Assembly (NCBI GenBank): GCA_963210315.1 | Contig: OY723294.1 | Location: forward strand, 310,001-374,000 | Source of the DNA: Rhynchopus euleeides | Taxonomy: Eukaryota > Euglenozoa > Diplonemea > Diplonemida > Diplonemidae | Direction: 5' to 3' | DNA: 64,000 nt | Shown here: positions 62,022 through 64,000 of the stretch, in pieces | How the letters are laid out: every line of letters begins with the position of its first letter | Position numbering within the stretch: the first letter of the stretch is position 1 | Position numbers and translations under genes: made by a program | Notes under the pieces: generated by a model | What the model saw: only the letters and a program-made list of their open reading frames with translations | Databases searched by the model: none | What the model was told of the DNA's origin: nothing

Positions 62022-62981
62022 GGGGGGGGGGGGGGCCACTGGGAGGGGGGTGGCTAAGTTTTTTGACACATAAGGAATTGCCCGGCTATTTTTTTTCTCC
62101 TTACAGCCAGCAACACCCCATGGCATGGATTTTCTCTTGCCAGCCAAAGGGTCCACACATGGGCACCTTCATTCTTTCGTTGATATCTTCAAGGCGGCTG
62201 CTGCAGACATCGTGGCTCCGCTCTACCTTAAGGAACCTTTTCCTTCCCTTTCCTCTTGCAGTCTTGCGGTGTAACTGCAAAAAAATCACTCTGAACTCAA
62301 GCCTGTAACAGAGGACGGCAGCTTGGCGGTGTCACCACCACACCGAGAGCTCAATCGGGAAACAGGAAACAGATGGCTTCCCTGCTGCGCGACAGCAGCG
62401 AGGGGGGGCTCGTGTGTGGCTGAACACCACCGGGGGAGGGGGGGGCAAAGAGGAGGAAGGCAGTTGACAGGCAGGGAGGGGGGTGGGGGGGGGGGGGGGG
62501 GAGAAAGGCTGGGAGGAACAGAAAAGGGGGAGAGGCGACACGCGAGCTGATGGGCTAAGGAAGATCCTCTGGAGGAGACTTGTTGTGCAGCCAAAAAAAA
62601 CCCCCCCCTCCCATACACCCTCCCTCCCCCCACGAAGGGATGTACATCCCCCCCCCCCCCCTCCGGGCAACTATTCAGGGGAGGAGCCGCTCTTGGGGGA
62701 TCATCCCAGCTGCACGCGCGGAACACCGGCGCTCTGGCGACCCTTCTTCCTGTGGCGGTGGTGCAGGGTGTGTGTGGGTGCGATGGGGGATGGGGGATGG
62801 CGGGTGTAAACAAAATCTGCACCCTCCTCCGCATCGTTGAAGTTGGCAGCAAAAAAAAAAAAGCGGTTGACAACAAACTGCCGGGGGGTGGGGGGCGGGG
62901 GGACTGCCCAAAAAAATCGTTTCCCCGAGAGAGTTAATCAGACAAGGCAAGGCAGGGAAACACAGCTTGAGGGCGGCATAC
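62022..62981. other. Intergenic or intron region
   Basis: G-tracts, purine runs and no clear gene. Part of it (to 62981) is probably the last intron and the 3' exon or UTR of the membrane-protein gene. A T-tract on the coding strand near 62850-62862 could serve an acceptor. Confidence 0.4.
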
Positions 62982-64000
62982 CATGCGAGGAACATCCCAA
63001 CAACTGCCGATGCCAACAGGATGAAGAACCACATTGTCGAGACACCCCCATCAGCCCGCTGGATCTTGAAGTTTGAGGGGAGCCTGAAGGTGCGCTTGCG
63101 CGTCTTCCGCTCCGACTTGGCCTTGGTTGCCGTGGAGGGGTCGAACACAGGGTCCTGCTCGTCGGGCTCGGTGTGAAGGTCGAAGTAGTTCCGCCCCAGG
63201 CCCGCGCGCATCAGGGTGCTGAAGGACTTCCCCTCGTCATCAGAGTAGCACACAAACACAGGCGACTTGCTCTGCAGGCTGCCCCGCGGGCGGAACGACA
63301 TCACAGGCCCGGTTGGAACGATCACGCTGGTCCCCATCACCGGCTGCTCCTGCCCCGCGGGGGTGCAGTCAGCAGAAGAGTAGGACAGGAACACCCTGTG
63401 GGTCTGGGCAAACTGGACCCCCTGCACCCACAGCGTGAGATTGCGGTTGACAGAGGGGCCCTCGCACAGCAGGCACGTCGTCGACACGACGTAAACAGGC
63501 CCCGTCTTGGCGGGCGGCGGCGCGGGTGCCGTCACCTGGAGGCGCTGGTTGTTCACCTTCAGGACATCCTCCTTCCCGGCGAGCTTCGTCACCACGGCGT
63601 TGGTCGGGGTGGGCGCGCTATCCTCTTCGACAGACTTCTCCTTTGTGGAGTCGGCCTCCTCTGTCAGGTACTTGAGCACCTCCTTCGGAGGGGGGAAGGA
63701 CTTGTCCTTCGGCTCCTCGGCAATGTTCTTCCACTGGAAGGGGTAGTCGTGCACGGTGGTGAACTCATGCACCAAGTTTTCGTGGAAGAACAGCATCCCC
63801 CACATGACGTTCCGCGTGAGCGCGATGTGCACAATCCCGTGGTAACCTACGTGGTACCCGATCCCAAAGGCCCAGAGGAAGTCCGTCTTGTCCTGATCGA
63901 TGCCTCTGTTCAGCATGGCACCCCGCGCAACAGCGCCAGTGCCAACAAAGGCAACACCCTCGCTCACGAGGGACTGCACCAGGTGATCGTGCCCGTTGAA
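62982..64000 (-). CDS. Membrane protein with Asp-box-like motif (5' end beyond window)
   Basis: At least 340 codons, continuing past base 64000. N-terminal part seen: hydrophobic and histidine rich (WAFGIGYHVGYHGIVHIALT, then MWGMLFFHENLVHEF). The middle is Lys/Glu/Thr rich. A beta-type segment then has a CLLC pair and FVCYSDDEGKSFST, which resembles an Asp-box (S-x-D-x-G-x-S/T-F/W). Near the end MWFFILLASAVVGMFLA is a transmembrane helix. I end the exon at 62982 because TG|GTATGCC matches the GTATG donors of other genes here; reading through instead would stop at 62675 in proline-rich low complexity. The next exon is unresolved, and an acceptor starting with A would end the protein at once (TG+A). 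Function unknown. Confidence 0.6.

Overview
This is nuclear DNA of a eukaryote, most likely a euglenozoan and, by inference, a diplonemid. (1) Every confidently recognised cellular gene (17 in all, the last one cut by the window edge) lies on the minus strand, as in the long one-direction gene clusters that euglenozoans transcribe polycistronically. (2) Most starts have a C-rich pyrimidine tract and an AG shortly upstream on the coding strand, as expected of spliced-leader trans-splicing acceptors. (3) A piece of 18S rRNA at about 14880-15065 carries the euglenozoan form of the 530 loop (CACCCGCGG) and is colinear with kinetoplastid-type SSU sequence. (4) Ordinary GT-AG introns are present (five in CUL1, three in ERH, one in a coiled-coil gene), with a strong GTATG donor. 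That argues against trypanosomatids, which have almost none. Species assignment is inference.

Layout. 1-4490: low-complexity DNA and two abutting DNA transposons. 4493-5875: Rh-type ammonium transporter. 5876-11231: intergenic DNA, an 81-bp mini-element and a 3.3-kb transposon with a zinc-finger gene. 11363-14334: six-exon cullin-1. 14335-15437: a small hairpin MITE and the 18S fragment. 15438-23175: a small presequence-like ORF, a SAM methyltransferase, a ubiquitin-like/DUF4116 repeat protein, a DUF1295 steroid-reductase-like membrane protein and a class IV aminotransferase/lyase. 23907-29474: a giant 1855-residue helical IQ protein. 30409-35821: Grx3-type glutaredoxin, a hAT-like element and a Golgi-type glycosyltransferase-like protein. 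36809-38211: a second hAT-like element. 39442-45258: CCDC186-like coiled-coil protein, nicolin-1 and four-exon ERH. 45476-47557: decayed retroelement-like sequence with an RNase H domain on the plus strand. 47702-50300: RLY-repeat protein and an LC8 dynein light chain. 51035-55179: 4.1-kb element with palindromic word arrays. 55437-58016: CH-domain-like protein. 59409-62019: three transposons nested in one another. 62982-64000: a membrane protein cut by the window edge.

The cellular genes do not form one pathway, as is usual in such clusters. Several fit a flagellate (nicolin-1 of the tubulin polyglutamylase complex, LC8, and the CH-like, IQ and RLY-repeat proteins). The most novel content is mobile: at least eight families of TIR elements, several with readable target-site duplications. 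They include elements that sit at TA dinucleotides inside poly(C)/poly(G) tracts, and elements whose ends are built from combinatorial palindromic words.
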